DNA of 64,000 nt, taken from positions 191,021-255,020 of the forward strand of contig JAXRKP010000344.1 in assembly GCA_037039925.1 (NCBI GenBank). Direction: 5' to 3'. The notes beneath the pieces are model-generated. The model made no database searches, had not been told where the DNA came from, and worked only from the letters and a program-made list of their open reading frames with translations. The stretch comes from Doris montereyensis (taxonomy: Eukaryota; Mollusca; Gastropoda; Nudibranchia; Dorididae). Shown here piece after piece: positions 12,745 to 27,614 of the stretch. Position 1 is the first letter of the stretch, and each line of letters opens with the position of its first letter. A program made the position numbers and the translations under genes.

Positions 12745-14187
12745 ATACTTAACATTGATTGTGAAATATCATTAGTAGAGATTGAAATTGATGCAAAAAA
12801 GGAATGTGAAATTTGGAAGAAATTATCAAATATAATATAATACACATTTTTAAGAAAGCTACAAAAAGTTCGGGGAAATATTTCTGTTAGCGGTTGAAAA
12901 GTCCCTCTTTTTGTTGTTGTTTTGTTTTTAATAGCTGTACGTAGTTTTAGTTTAACTACGGTTCTGCGAGCTTTCAGGCCTACCCGTACTAGTACTACTA
13001 GTGACCTACTTTTTTCGCTGTACTGCGGTGCCCACATGTTAAACTTGGCTTGCCACGAGTAAATTACATAGAATAATGATCATGATATAGACATTATGAC
13101 ACATCTTGTATTAACCAATAAGAAACAACAATGGCTAAATGACAATAGCCAGTCACACCAATTCAATTGATAATGCACAAGAATAACATAAATACAACGT
13201 GCATGAACGTATAGTTGGACCTTGCCGTAATTGGTTTTGATATCAACACGCACACACAAGATACGCATACATAATCATTTTACTATATCGTGTTTAGGAT
13301 CATGATCATGTTTTGGATCATGTTTATAGCAATATTTATAATATCATACGTTTCAGAGGGAATTAACTGCATAAGGTTGGTCATATGACTTCATACAGTT
13401 TTCCTGTGGATGTTGGGATAAATCGTTTTTTCATTGTCTCGTGTTGACAGAAGTCCTAGCATATCTTATATAATCTTTGTTTAGGGGATAACTATCGTCT
13501 TTCGCGATCTGTTTTCCCTTTCTTTATATACCATTATGGCAGACGTGTTTATGTGCTCCGCTTTAACCTGGATTTTTATATCGATCTACAAATACGTCAC
13601 ATCTTAGTCTTTTGAACTGTGGTTGAATCTTCTATTTTAAATAAGTTTTCGTGTATTTCTAAATTTGAAGATGGATTTTGCAACATGAACTCATTTCATT
13701 CGCTCAGGTTTGATGACACGTTTGTTACTTTAAAATTTTTTTTTTAGCTCACCACGTGCTACCAACCATTAACACTCACATTGTCACAAACAATAACATT
13801 AAAAAGTGATTATTTTACCAACGGCCAGAAGCAATGTCGTAGTGACCAACGACAGCGACGTCTTATTAAAAGATAATATCTGGTCGGAGGTCCCAACGTT
13901 GCAGCCGTGAGCCCCGCCTCCATCAAACGTTGGTTTCTGATATTGATAACCACAGCAACGAAAATAATAACTGGGCAAGACAAACCAAGAAAAAAAAACT
14001 AATTCCCTGAGCACCTCCCAAGGGTTATGGGTGTTCTCAGTGAACTGAGAGTGGCGAGAAATTTAACACCAACTGACTTAAGACTTTCATACGTTTGTTC
14101 TTTCTAACTTAGCTTTTGTCCTTTAGCATGGCAATTCTGTTCAAAATCAATTATAAGGAAAGAAGAAAAAAATTAAGGTTAGATTTA
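12741..14187. other. Intron 1, nothing recognised
   Basis: No conserved coding blocks. Frames up to 130 codons come from the (AT)n region or lack any domain. Confidence 0.55.
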
Positions 14188-14203
14188 TATACAATAACTA
14201 TAG

Positions 14204-14499
14204 GCGAAATATGACAATAAGTGACAACTCCACTAATAAAGACAGAACAAACACGTGACGTTTCGGGTATAACCCTTCGTCAGACAACAAACGAGAAATA
14301 TCTAGAATTTAGATCTAAGTAATACCTCCGGCATCACACAATGTGATGTCAGAAGAAAAACATAAAGGAGAAAGAAAGAAAGAAAAAGACAGTTATAAGA
14401 AACGTAGCAGAGGGGGTGTGAAGAATGAGCGAGAGTGGAAGGTTCAGATCTAGAATGAAATAAAAATAGGAAAATAAATAGGTAATAAAAGGTGAGAAG

Positions 14500-14535
<36 letters not shown>

Positions 14536-14789
14536 GAGAGAGAGAGAGAGAGAGAGACGTGTGAGTATGGGAAATAAGAACGAAAAATAGGATAAATGTA
14601 AGACTAGATCTATATCTCACTGGGTCTAGAAAGAAGAAATGATAGAGAATGAATGAAAGGAAGTATCAATCAAGACAAAAATTTACACTGAAGGTGCGAA
14701 ATGTATATAAATTACTGTCTTTATTAGTGGAGTTGTCACTTATTGTCATATTTCGCCTTTGACTTCACTCCACTGTGGCTCCTTCGTAT
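14204..14789. mobile_element. Fold-back element with 43 bp inverted ends and internal (GA)n, 16 bp target duplication
   Basis: GGCGAAATATGACAATAAGT, continuing GACAACTCCACTAATAAAGACAG at the left, is repeated inverted at 14,717-14,759. TATACAATAACTATAG flanks both sides (14188-14203, 14790-14805). The interior holds a GACA and GA repeat (14,500-14,557). The right end carries a further 30 bp (TTTGACTTCACTCCACTGTG). Confidence 0.75.
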
Positions 14790-14990
14790 TATACAATAAC
14801 TATAGTAATACGTATGAAGGTCTCTTGGGATGGCACAAATTCCAACTCTGGAAACGAAAAGAATACCAGCTATGGCCATTGAAACTTTCAAACTTTTGCA
14901 CAAGTTATCGCCATCCTGTCTTGAAGCTTTGATATAATTTAAAGATAGAAGATACAAATTAAGATATACGATATAGCCAATATCCCTAAA

Positions 14991-15155
14991 CCTAGAACCA
15001 CTGCTTTCGGAAAGTGATCATTCAAATATGCTGCTGCAGTTCTGTGGAACAATTTGCCTGAACATATAAGATCTGAAACAAATCCTAATCAATTTAAAAA
15101 TGCCGTTTCGATGTGGAATGATAAAGATTCTCATAGTGCCATTTATTCTATGTAA
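14991..15155 (+). pseudogene. C-terminal remnant of a third LINE polymerase
   Basis: The frame from 14991 reads SFKYAAAVLWNNLPEHIRSE, then TNPNQFKNAV and a terminal TAA at 15153. This is the widespread C-terminus of CR1/Jockey-like elements (..F.YAA..LWN.LP..IR...F K..). A TGA interrupts it near the start. The preceding frame is lost, so only the tail remains. Confidence 0.65.
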
Positions 15156-15410
15156 TATGTAATTGTGTATCATATTTCTTTGCTAACTCTATATTATTAC
15201 AAACTAGTTTTTAATCCCATCTTAGTTAGCATTTTGGTAATATTTTCTTTTGAAATGTCGGTGAAAAGCCCATTATAGTTTATTAAGTTATTTCCCTTTA
15301 TATTATCTGCATGTCTCTATTTACTATTTGTTATGACAATGCGCAATAACGATTTTTTAAATTATTGAATTGAACTCTTTGTCTTCCAGTCTCTCCCCTT
15401 TCTTCTTCTT

Positions 15411-15533
<123 letters not shown>

Positions 15534-15674
15534 CACCCTTTGTCTGCCAGTCTCTCTCCCTCTCTTCTACTACTGCTACTACACTCTCTGTCTGTCTATC
15601 TCCTTTCTCCTTCTACTACTACTGCTTCTACTACTACACTGTCTGTCTCCGCCTGCCTCCCCCGTCTCTTTCTT

Positions 15675-18052
<2,378 letters not shown>

Positions 18053-18590
18053 TTTGTGGAAATATGGACATCCGAAACCAGTTGAGCAATTTCCGCAAGC
18101 TGGAGAACTGTACGGTTATCGAGGGATCCCTTCACATCATGTTTATCGACAGGGCTGGCAAGGACTTTGAGGATTATTCTTTCCCTTTGCTTAGGGAGAT
18201 AACGGATTACCTGATGCTCTACCGGGTGATTGGCCTGAAGAGTCTTCGGCACCTTTTCCCCAATCTGGCAGTCATCCGAGGCCAGAAGCTCTTCTACAAC
18301 TATGCCCTTGTGGCCTTCGAGATGCGCGATCTGGAGGAGTTGGGTTTGGTCAATCTTCGCATCATCATGCGGGGCGCGGCTCGCTTGACCAAAAATAAAA
18401 AATTGTGTTACATTGACACCATCGATTGGGGCCGCATCGCCACGGGTGTAGAGCCTTCTGCCCACCACTTTATGGATAATAAGGATGCCCACCAGTGCGT
18501 TAACTATTGCCCAGAGGTCTGTCCGACCACTCTACAATGGAGTTGACTCCAAGCGCTGCTGGACTGGGAAGGATTGTCAGAAGAACTTGA
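18053..18590 (+). CDS. INSR: Insulin receptor exon 2: L1 ligand-binding domain
   Basis: This is the receptor L1 domain. It opens with CGNMDIRN, then has LENCTVIEG, DYLMLYRV, the LFPNLAVIRG block, LFYNYALV, FEMRDLEELGL, LCYIDTIDW and the start of the Cys-rich region (YCPEVCP, then KRCWTGKDCQK). Each block aligns with human INSR exon 2. The acceptor follows a good pyrimidine tract (ctctcaaccag) and the donor is A|GTAAGT. One defect is visible: the frame is lost at 18531-18533, between the CPTT and NGVDSKRCW blocks, and resumes one frame over, which means one extra base or two missing ones. The segment on each side is otherwise intact. Confidence 0.95.
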
Positions 18591-19068
18591 GTAAGTACAA
18601 GATTATTATTAAAGAATTTTACGTACATGTATATTATATACCTATAACAATTTCATTAAATAGTCATGAAATAATCAACTCACCCACCCTATCCCGTCTT
18701 TTTTGGGTGTGGATATTTTTAAAAACATCTTTGTCATAATCAATCTCTGATGGTATTTTCGTCAAGGTGTTCTAACTCTCGTGGATGCTCTTGAAGATTT
18801 CTTTATTTCATTTCATTTCTCTGCACGCTTCTAAAGGCCCCCGCTAAACGCTCGCTATCGGTTTTGGAAATTTAGCCGACTTTTGTTCTGGCATTAGGCG
18901 CTTGTGACTCTTCGAGCTGACTATCTATGAAATGAATCAGCCTTTCTTCACAGCGTTGAGTTTAAGGCCAGCCTATCGTCGGTCATTGTGATTGGTTGCA
19001 ATTAGTATTGTCAAAAGTACATTTTGTTACAATAATTTATTTGCGTGAATATTACTGCACGTTTGTTA

Positions 19069-19385
19069 CACCCCAGATGACATCAAATACGATTATTAGA
19101 TGGAGTCGGCATTCGATACTGAGGTTGCGGGGATAGGCGTGAATGGTACCAGTACTATTCAATTTTTTCTTCAATTGCACTGTTTCAAAATGGTGGCTTA
19201 GGTGAATGGAAATTCTGCTCAAAGTCGGGGAAGTAATGAACTCTTCCTTTTACGGTATTTAAATGTCACTTCTGGTAGAAAAAATCCTCACGTGAAAACC
19301 ATCTTGGAATCATTTGTTTAGAACATACACACATGCAAAATAGGGTTGCTCTTAGTAGCTTGGCAACAAAGCCTTTGACGCACTA
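19069..19385. repeat. Dispersed repeat, copy 1 (partner at 24.4 kb)
   Basis: Shared blocks are TACGATTATTAGAT, ATTCGATACTGAGGTT, CAAAATGGTGGCTTAGGTGA and ACTTCTGGTAG. There is no coding frame. It is an unclassified repeat. Confidence 0.6.
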
Positions 19386-20703
19386 AGTACCATCGCACAT
19401 AGATAATGGTAGCACTATTTAATGAGTATTTCTTTTTGTAAAAGCTTTCATTACGTATTCAGTTATAAAATCGTCCATTACGACAGAGACAGAATACCTA
19501 AAAGAAAGAAAAAGCATTGTGCTTCCAGCATTTTAATTGAAGGATGCTATTAGTCACATGGCGATGATAAACGTCAACGATTATGGAGAACAATTAAATC
19601 ATAATTGCGTTTGAGTTGTACGAGCCCGATGATAAGACCCCCCCACCCCACCCCACCGAAACAAATCAGGACAGTCAGCAACAGAATAGACATGTTTGGA
19701 GTAATAAATAAAACAATTTATGAAATTCATCCCGTCAGTTTCTTACCTTGGCTTTCTCTAGTCAATGTATCGTCTGCATGTGTTGAGGCGGATTAGGGGT
19801 CTCCGTTGATGAATGGGAAGATACAACCTAACTTATCAAAGCCGTTACATAAATCTAGGCATTGAGGAAATGTTGACTTAGATATAAGATATTTAAATCG
19901 ATTTTAAAAAACCCATTCTTGATGAAAAGCTTTGCAATCATTCTAAATTCATATCTTTGCCAGTAGATTGTTACATGCCCAAAGTTCAAGGGTTAACATG
20001 GCTCTTTGTTGAGTGTTTCTGTGATTGCGAATGTGTTGGGAAAAATGGAGAGGAAAAGGAGATACGATAATATCGGTCAAGGAGAGAGAGAACGGGGCGC
20101 GTGCTGAGAATTATCTATGAAAATATACTTCGGCACATAACATGGAGAGGGCGACGATGGTTTAGTGTTTTGATAACGTTCTCGGATTATAGGATAGTGA
20201 AAGCACCTTATATTGAAAATGACTCATTACTCGAGGTGCAGATTCAGTCGGTCCGATCTGATCTTATAACACCAACATTTTTATAGCTAGATAGATCTAG
20301 AGGTCTACTAGAGCTAGAGTGTAAGTCTAACTATTATTTTTTTTTTCGCTCCTTTTCTTCGAAACGAAAAGAAGATTACAACCAAACTGTCAAGCAATCA
20401 AACATTTTGAGAATTTGGTTGTAACAAAGTTATTGAGAGTGATTGTAAAAAAAATATTGAGATTTGGTTGTAATTTCTAAAGACTTCAAACAACTGAGTG
20501 ATGAATGAGAAATAACAAACAGCAGAATAAGATCATCTCGAAAATAAAAGGAAGACATGATAATCGTACCAAATACAAGACATGTTACAGTATTAACGGG
20601 AGGAAGTGCCAGTTTAAGTTCAAGAAGAAGGCAACAAGTGAAAATTGAATATGGCTGGCCACTGAACGATAAAGGGCAGTACGGGGGAGTATTTTAAGTA
20701 ACT
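19386..20703. other. Intron 2, nothing recognised
   Basis: No coding blocks. A short C-rich CCCCACC repeat lies at 19,638-19,655. Confidence 0.5.
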
Positions 20704-20792
20704 TTTGACCTGGATTTTACTATCATCGGACCGAGGGAAATGCTCGACCTTGGAAAGGCTCCGATGTACGATATAGTGTAATCTAGGTCAAC
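20704..20792. mobile_element. Small ~90 bp hairpin element, copy 1
   Basis: The ends TTGACCTGGATTTTACTAT and (reverse) TTGACCTAGATTACACTAT pair. The centre has TCGGACCGAGGG and CCTTGGAAAGGCTCCGATG. Confidence 0.55.
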
Positions 20793-21064
20793 ATGTGTAC
20801 TGTTACAACCCTTATCATCATAAACTACATTTATGTGAAAAAGTGAGATTAAAAAAACAAAATTAAACGTTAATTAAAGACATAGTTTGTCTCAAAAGTA
20901 AACAACCATTTTATTTTGATGGAGGGAGAGAAATACATGCGCCGTGTCAAACCAATCGGCTAGACCTAGATCGAGTTCAACGTCAAGGTAAACGGGCCGG
21001 TGATAGATTGGTCGCATACTCAGAATTCAGCGTAGGGTAATCAGGTATATACAGTCCTGATTTA

Positions 21065-21268
21065 TTTTTTAGGCATGCGACTTGGTGTGGTAAGTCTGCC
21101 ATTGAAATCCACACCGCCTTTTACTTTCGCCGAGGCCGAATAGACCTAGCTACCCATTTCACTGCCTGGTCGCCATGAGGGCCAGAGAAAGTTTTGTACG
21201 GTCTGGAACGTGGGCCTCTTGGGTGGTAGTCAGACGCTGTACCGACTGAGCTACCGGCACCTCTATTT
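21065..21268 (-). mobile_element. tRNA-derived SINE (family D)
   Basis: The minus strand reads GGTGCCGGTAGCTCAGTCGG, then TACAGCGTCTGACTACCACC and ACGTTCCAGACC, a tRNA-like A box and a diverged B box. A non-tRNA body with CAATGGCAGACTTACCACAC follows. Confidence 0.65.
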
Positions 21269-22089
21269 TAGTAAGTACATGTTTTCAAGAAATAGTAAAC
21301 TAATAGGTTACATATGGTCTGAGCTTTAAATACATTCTCCCCTTTAATGTTTACAAATTATACAATGCAATACAGTAAAAACTGGCTTCCGGCAAATCCC
21401 ATAGCATCGAAAAGGACGGTGTACCATTATGGTAGGGCCATGACGGTATTTTGTTTTGAGTGCAAGTTATTTGCACGCTGAATTTGTCTTGATTCTTTTG
21501 ATATCAATCGATGCTTCTTTGATCACGTCTGTGTCCCACCATTATTAGCAATCTGTTAGCGGGCGGTACTGATAGGTCCTAATTCTTTCCTTTCACTTTT
21601 TCCACGTCCCCTTCGCTGTGGTAAATGTTTGGACGGTAATGTACCATTTGTTACCTGTCTTTTAAATGAATATTATGGAATGTAAAGTACATCTACACTT
21701 GTTAAGTGGGAGGTTAGCAAGTGCTGTCGGTAGGTCCTACTTCTTGCCTTTCAACCCGTTCACTTACCCTATCATTTGACCGTTCCCTCTTCATTTACCA
21801 TGAGATCATGGTGGGCGGGATAAACTGCAATGTAACAAACAATTCACACTATTTGAAGATTTCGTCATCGGAACCATCAGTTATTGGCACTGTATGTCTC
21901 ATGTTCTTATAGTAGAAAGGTTTATACATATGTATTATTATATATATGTGTTCCACGAGTCCGTGTTGGCTATAGAATAATAATATCATACTACATTTAC
22001 CTGTTATCGCCAAGGTGTTAGTATCAGGCGCCGACACGCGAGGACGGACGTGAATCGAGGTTTTCCCTTTTCACAGTATAAAAGGAGAC

Positions 22090-22345
22090 ACGATATCCCA
22101 GAGGCAAGGTGTCGGCCTCTGAACCAAAATATTGTGAGTACAAGCCCCGACATGTTGAACGTTTTTTCCCGAGTAAAACATACCCTTCTGGTTCAGGTAT
22201 CGACACCTAGTCCCATCGGAGACGGACGATAAAAAGGAGATCCCGTGTGTAAATCACAACACTTTATGCACGTTAAAGATCCCTTGGGTTTTACAGGGCA
22301 GTCAGTGCAACATTAAAAAACCTATCAAAATATTAGTTGATGATG
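22090..22345 (+). mobile_element. SINE family B, second copy
   Basis: It shares AGAGGCAAGGTGTCGGCCT, the AAGCCCCGACATGTTGAACG stretch, TATCGACACCTAGTCCCATC and the CACGTTAAAGATCCCTTGGG tail motif with the copies at 11.1 and 59.7 kb. Confidence 0.6.
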
Positions 22346-22925
22346 TAGATCCTAATTCTCCCCTTATGAATGTCAAGTCATAATTATTATAAACAAAAAT
22401 CGAAATGAGAAAATCTATGCTGTATGGTATAAATATAAATCGTTGGGATTTGCAGTTACAAGTTTATTCTTTGTTAACATTTAGCCACTTATGCAGGCGA
22501 AACCGTCTTAGAATACCATTGTCCAATATCCAGGTGTTCCCGGTCAAACGCAGATTATTTCATAGTTTCTGCTCTTTACGTTTGTTGGGACTAGCGATGT
22601 TGTCTTGCTCACCGAGCTGCATTTTTGTCACTTTCCCGTCCCACCATTAGTAAGTTATCACTGGCTCTCTATCGTATCATCTTGTGACGTCTTGCGGTCG
22701 TCACAAGTGAGGTTCTTGTTAACGATTGTGTGAAGAAAAAGTAACAAAGTTTGAAAATTACCTGTGTTGCTTGTCACTGTTACCACCAGTAAACAAAACA
22801 TCCACTGGATATAACATGTTGGTGATAGCAGATATAGTAGGTGGAAGAGTAGGGAAGGATTCGGATGCAATTGAGCTATATGGCACACAAGGGAGAGATT
22901 GATTCTCAGAGGTAATGGAAGAGAG

Positions 22926-22926
<1 letters not shown>

Positions 22927-22956
<30 letters not shown>

Positions 22957-22957
22957 G
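22927..22957. repeat. (GT)n microsatellite
   Basis: About 30 bp of GT just before the tandem duplication. Confidence 0.9.
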
Positions 22958-22980
22958 AAGAGTGTCTACATATCTTTATA

Positions 22981-23821
22981 TATAAAGCTGAACATCTCTA
23001 ATTTTGACTGCTTATAACTCAGGAGCCACTGCACCCACATGCTCCATATTTCGCATGTGTATATTTCAAACAGCCTGCTTTAGGTTATTACCGAATAAAC
23101 TCTTGGATTAAATCAGAAATTTAATTGATTAGAAAAAGATAGTTTTACCTGCGACCCACGAAACTTTTTACGGTACTAGATCTAATTTCTCAATTTCCAG
23201 TCATTACAATAGAAAGCCCACATAACTCCAGTATCGGGTACTACGTAAAAATCCCGCGTAACTCCAGCATCGAGTAACTAATTTGATCTAATAATCATGC
23301 TTGATATCACCCGTAACCGATAGGTTTTCACAGTTAACCATAGTCAAAGTGCAAGAGACCCAGCTTTATACTAAAGAGAAATCATAATCCAACATTACTT
23401 ACAGACATGCTTGTTATTTTATAAAGCTTAACATCTCTAACTGTGACTGCATATAATTCAATAACCACTGCACCTACAACCTCCTTGCATGTAGATTTCA
23501 AATAGCCTGCTTTAGGTTCTTGGCGAATAAACTCTTGAATCAACTCAGTATTTTATTTGATTGGAAATAAATCGTTCTGCCTGCGATCAACGAAACTTTT
23601 TGTTGTTACTAGATCTAATTTCTCGATTTCCGGTCATTACAATAAAAAGCCCGCGTAACTTCAGCATCGAGTGCTAGATTGAACTAATGATTGTACTTGA
23701 TATCACCAATAACCCATTCAGTGATTTCTGAGTTAACTGCAGTCAAAGTTCAAGAGATCCAGCTTTGTAATAAACATAAATCTTAATCCAAAATTTTATT
23801 TACGGGCATGCTTGTATTATT
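22981..23821. repeat. Tandem duplication of a ~430 bp unit
   Basis: Unit 1 (22981-23419) and unit 2 (23420-23821) both run from TATAAAGCT.AACATCTCTAA through CAGCCTGCTTTAGGTT and ACTAGATCTAATTTCTC to GGTCTCTTG-like and GACATGCTTGTTATT ends. They differ by many substitutions and small gaps, so the duplication is not recent. There is no coding frame. Confidence 0.8.
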
Positions 23822-24378
23822 GTATAGCTCTATTTTTACCTAGCTGGTCCGAACCCTTAATGTAAGCCATTCCTCCCAACTATAGGTATTTGTTTCTCAT
23901 AACCAAACTTAAATCTTGTGGTAGCTATTCATATTTCTGTACTTACCTTTGTTACATACATGCATTACGCATTTCTCGGCAGTCCGTTGATCTACTTTTA
24001 AATTTGTAGAGGCTTTAGGTGGTGTGTAAAGCTCACCAGATATGCATGTGTCAGCAACTTTATCACAATGACTAGCATAGAAGGTTACCCGTATTTCGAA
24101 TTTTGTTGTACGATGTGTTCATGTGTATTACTGGCTCATCCCTGTACGGCATATATGTAGTGATATATGGGTTGGGTAACCTATTTTTAAAATAATAAAC
24201 TTACTTCAAAACCCTGAAGCTACATTCTTAAATCAGGGCTAGGATTTTTCCACGATCGAATACAGCCCTTCGCGGAGTATCATCTCTGAACTGCGGCTTG
24301 AATGTTTAATGTAAAACAATATTGGCGGGGGAAATAATCAGTAATGAAGAAAACAGTATTTGTTATGTATATAAGCAT

Positions 24379-24675
24379 GTTACATCCCGGAGTGGTGCCA
24401 AGTACGATTATTAGATCGGGTCAGTATTCGATACCGAGGTTACGCAGTTGGGCGTGAACGGCACTATAGTAACTGTTTATAAACATGTTCAAAATGGCAG
24501 CTTAGGTGAATCAAAATTCAATTTTTGAAAACGGGGAAACTGACATTTTCCGTAATTATACCTTACTTCTGGTAGGAAATTTTCTCAATTGAAAACGATC
24601 TGGGAATGAAATGATTTAAATTCCAACTGCCAAAGATGGTTACTTTTAGTGACCTAGTAACGGAGTCTTTGGCGA
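24379..24675. repeat. Dispersed repeat, copy 2 (partner at 19.1 kb)
   Basis: It has the same block order as the 19.1 kb copy: TACGATTATTAGAT, ATTCGATACCGAGGTT, CAAAATGGCAGCTTAGGTGA, ACTTCTGGTAGG, then GACCTAGTAACGGAGTCTTTG. Confidence 0.6.
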
Positions 24676-25467
24676 ACAAAGAGCGACCGACTCATAATTA
24701 TAAATATATATCTACGTTTGAGCTTAGCGCGAAAATGTCAGTCGTTCAAAACAACCGCAGGATTTCATACTGAGATCGTCTCTGTATCCCAACCGGTGCC
24801 TCTCACATTTTCACGGATCATGTTCGTGGTCCTTTGGTTTTTTCTCTCCTTCCTCGTAATTATTAATTTGGTCTCTCGTTTCGTCGGTACGGCGATGCTC
24901 GGTGACATCTCTCTCTCTCTCTCTGTGCCATTGGAGAGGGAAAATGTGATGGAATCCACCTTTAAAAATCAGTTGGAATGGGCATGGATGGACTAAATGG
25001 CTACGGATAAACGGCTTGGAAAGTTTATTCGGAGACTTTGTGACAAACCTGCCAACCTAGCGCTTTGTCGTGTAATTTTTGCAGGGCGGCTTGTTCGTGT
25101 CTGTCGTTTCGTGGCAACACTCTCTTCGAGGTCATGGAAGAAAGAATCTCCTAGTCCGTACGATATATGAGGAAAATTCATGGCGAACTCCGACAGTAAG
25201 CAGGAATGGGTTATGAAACCACGAATTATTACACCCCATTACTAGAGTCGAAGAAAACAAACAAACCGCGCCGAAGATATTTCTTTCACCCACCCACTTA
25301 CGCTTACCTTGACGGTGAACTAGATCTAGCTGATTGATTTCTCTCCTTTCACCAAAATGAAAAGGATTGTGTGATTTGAGACAATAATCTCTTTAAACAA
25401 TGTCATGTGTTGGTCTTATTTTTCAGTTCATTAAAGTTCACGATGGTAAGGGGTGCAATAATACAAA

Positions 25468-25558
25468 CTTTGACCTAGATTGGACTATATCGTACCACGG
25501 GGCCCTCCCAAGGTCGGATATTTCGCTCAATCCGATGAAAGTCCAATCTAGGTAAAAA
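25468..25558. mobile_element. Small ~90 bp hairpin element, copy 2
   Basis: The ends TTTGACCTAGATTGGACTAT and (reverse) TTTTACCTAGATTGGACTTT pair closely. The ends match copy 1 at 20.7 kb. Confidence 0.55.
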
Positions 25559-26529
25559 TGTGTTTTATTTATCCCCTCATCGTGCGGATTCGGTCAGCGA
25601 TGTATTGTATAATTGGATTAAACAACCCCAATACTTTGTTTGCACTTACAATACACGTTGGCTGATGTCATATTGTCACAGGTACACATACCTACGGTTT
25701 TTTCCCCCAGTGATATATACTTTGTGCAGGTGCCATTCTTCAATCTTCTTTCTTCTTTCTCGGTTGTTTTTAACGATATTAATACCCATACCGAGGTTGA
25801 GGGAAAACATTTGTATGGTGTGTCTGCTGTGAATGGTTTATTCCTAGCCCGTTAGTCTCATGAACGACACAGAGTCATTCAGTGATGGGGATGGGCAGGT
25901 CACCAGCCGCCATGGGTTACCCATGAGGTGAAAGGTGATACCTCGTCAGTATAACTGAGATGCTGTTCGGACAAGCGCGACTGAGAATGTTCGACATCAT
26001 TTTTAGTGATGACGGGGAAGTTCGTAATATAGTAATAACAATAGTAATTTTAAAAAAATGTCAACTTCTGTCCCACCCCCTGAGCTTATTAAGCGATCAC
26101 TCGAGCTGAAATTTTGTACGGAAATAATCAAAGGCATGAAGTATGATCGTTTATTTTCGGATCCCTATAGGTCTACTTAAATACCCTGTAATTAATCAAT
26201 CAAATCAGCTTTGTTCCCGCTCTATGTTTTGTCATTGATGCTTTGTTTTTATTGACTGTACAGATGATGTTGCGTAGAAGTGTAATGAAATGTTACGAAT
26301 ACGAAAATAATTATGGTAGGCTTGAACTAACAGATTTGAGTATGATTTTATTATTCATAAATCTGGTTCTATCTGCGGTGCGGTAAGATCGATTTCATTT
26401 TACAGCACACCACAAAACACGCATCCAGATCTACATGCCACAATCATGATTATAATTTTATTATTTCCAACTCTACATCATAGATCTAGATCGATCTAAC
26501 AGTACGATTACATTCATTTAAGATCTATA

Positions 26530-26727
26530 CCGTTCAACAAGGAAACACATATTATTTCTATGTAACTTAAACTCCCTTCTAAGACTCTTCAACCGATTTT
26601 GTTTACTCTGATACTGTTGCAGTCAATAAATCAAGATACATATATATAAAGATTTCATGTTCGTGATTTTGTCCTTGTACCTTTAGTTTTTGGAGATATG
26701 ATAATATGCGTTTCTTCTGTTGAACAT
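26530..26727 (+). mobile_element. Short inverted-repeat element (family E), copy 1
   Basis: The ends GTTCAACAAGGAAACACAT and (reverse) GTTCAACAGAAGAAACGCAT pair. The interior has TTGCAGTCAATAAATCAAGA. Copies with the same ends and core are at 32.8 kb and, inverted, 47.6 kb. Confidence 0.6.
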
Positions 26728-26802
26728 TATATAACCTAGATCTACATCAAGATCTAGACGCAAGATAATAGCCAGTTAATAATCTCTACATATTATCTAG
26801 TA

Positions 26803-27614
26803 CAGTGATGTCCGCCTAAGAGACTGGTCCTCGGGAGACAAAATTCGGTCTCTTAGCCGGGCGGTCTTTTAGGCGAATACTGAATTATTTGGGGGGGGGT
26901 GTCGTTTATCAGTCAGAAATTTAGACCTAGAAACTCTAAATATGAGGGAGTAGGATGTATAAGAACGATTAAGGAGAACGAAGCAGTGTATATTTCTAGA
27001 AGGAAAAAAAAAAGAAAAGTATTTTTCTTCTCTTGTTTTTATTGATCACGACACTAGCGCTAGCCATTGCACCAACCGATGAGGCGTAATTCAGCTTTAA
27101 CCAAGACCATTATCAGTCTTTTATCAGTGAAAACATACTTCTAGTTCACATCGGTTATGACGGTGCCTGTGATGTGGCCAAAATGTTCAATGCCGGTGAC
27201 TGGCCGTGTCTCGTGCCGATGCGGACTGTTTGGCGTCAATGGTCTCGTTTATCTGGTGGATGTCTGGCGTCAACACCACCGAACTTGACACTGGCTTGGA
27301 GCGGCTAGCAGAGACTCTTATTACTAGATCTAGTACGTTCTGGAGAGCCTACACGATGTTAAATCTACAATGACATGTTCCATATAGAGGGAAACGTGGC
27401 ATTGTCGATCTGAATTTCAATATACGTTTTATTCATTGCGTTTAGCCGACCATTTGGCCTTCCAAAGAAAAAAAAAACCCCGACCCTTTAGCCGGACTGA
27501 AGGCTTTTCAATCGGCTTTTGAGGCGTGATAGCTCGAGAGGAAAAATCCTTTTAAAATGCATGAAAAAAAAAGCGGCATTTTAGGCGGACTGGCGTCATA
27601 GGTGGAGACCATTG
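26803..27614. mobile_element. Possible non-autonomous pogo-like DNA element
   Basis: The ends CAGTGATGTCCGCCTA and (reverse) CAATGGTCTCCACCTA match at 12 of 16 bases, and TA flanks both sides (26801-26802, 27615-27616). Internal sequence repeats GTCCGCCTAAGAGAC-like motifs near each end. There is no transposase. pogo/Tigger elements have CAG-type ends and TA targets. Confidence 0.4.

Larger units (their letters stand above)
23822..26529. other. Intron 2, apart from the repeats listed
   Basis: Unannotated stretches are 23,822-24,378, 24,676-25,467 and 25,559-26,529. Frames of 60-92 codons there have no recognisable domain. Confidence 0.5.

Noticed and set aside
22975..23825. CRISPR-like direct repeats
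   Set aside because: Units are ~430 bp, diverged and only two; no short repeat-spacer array exists in the window.
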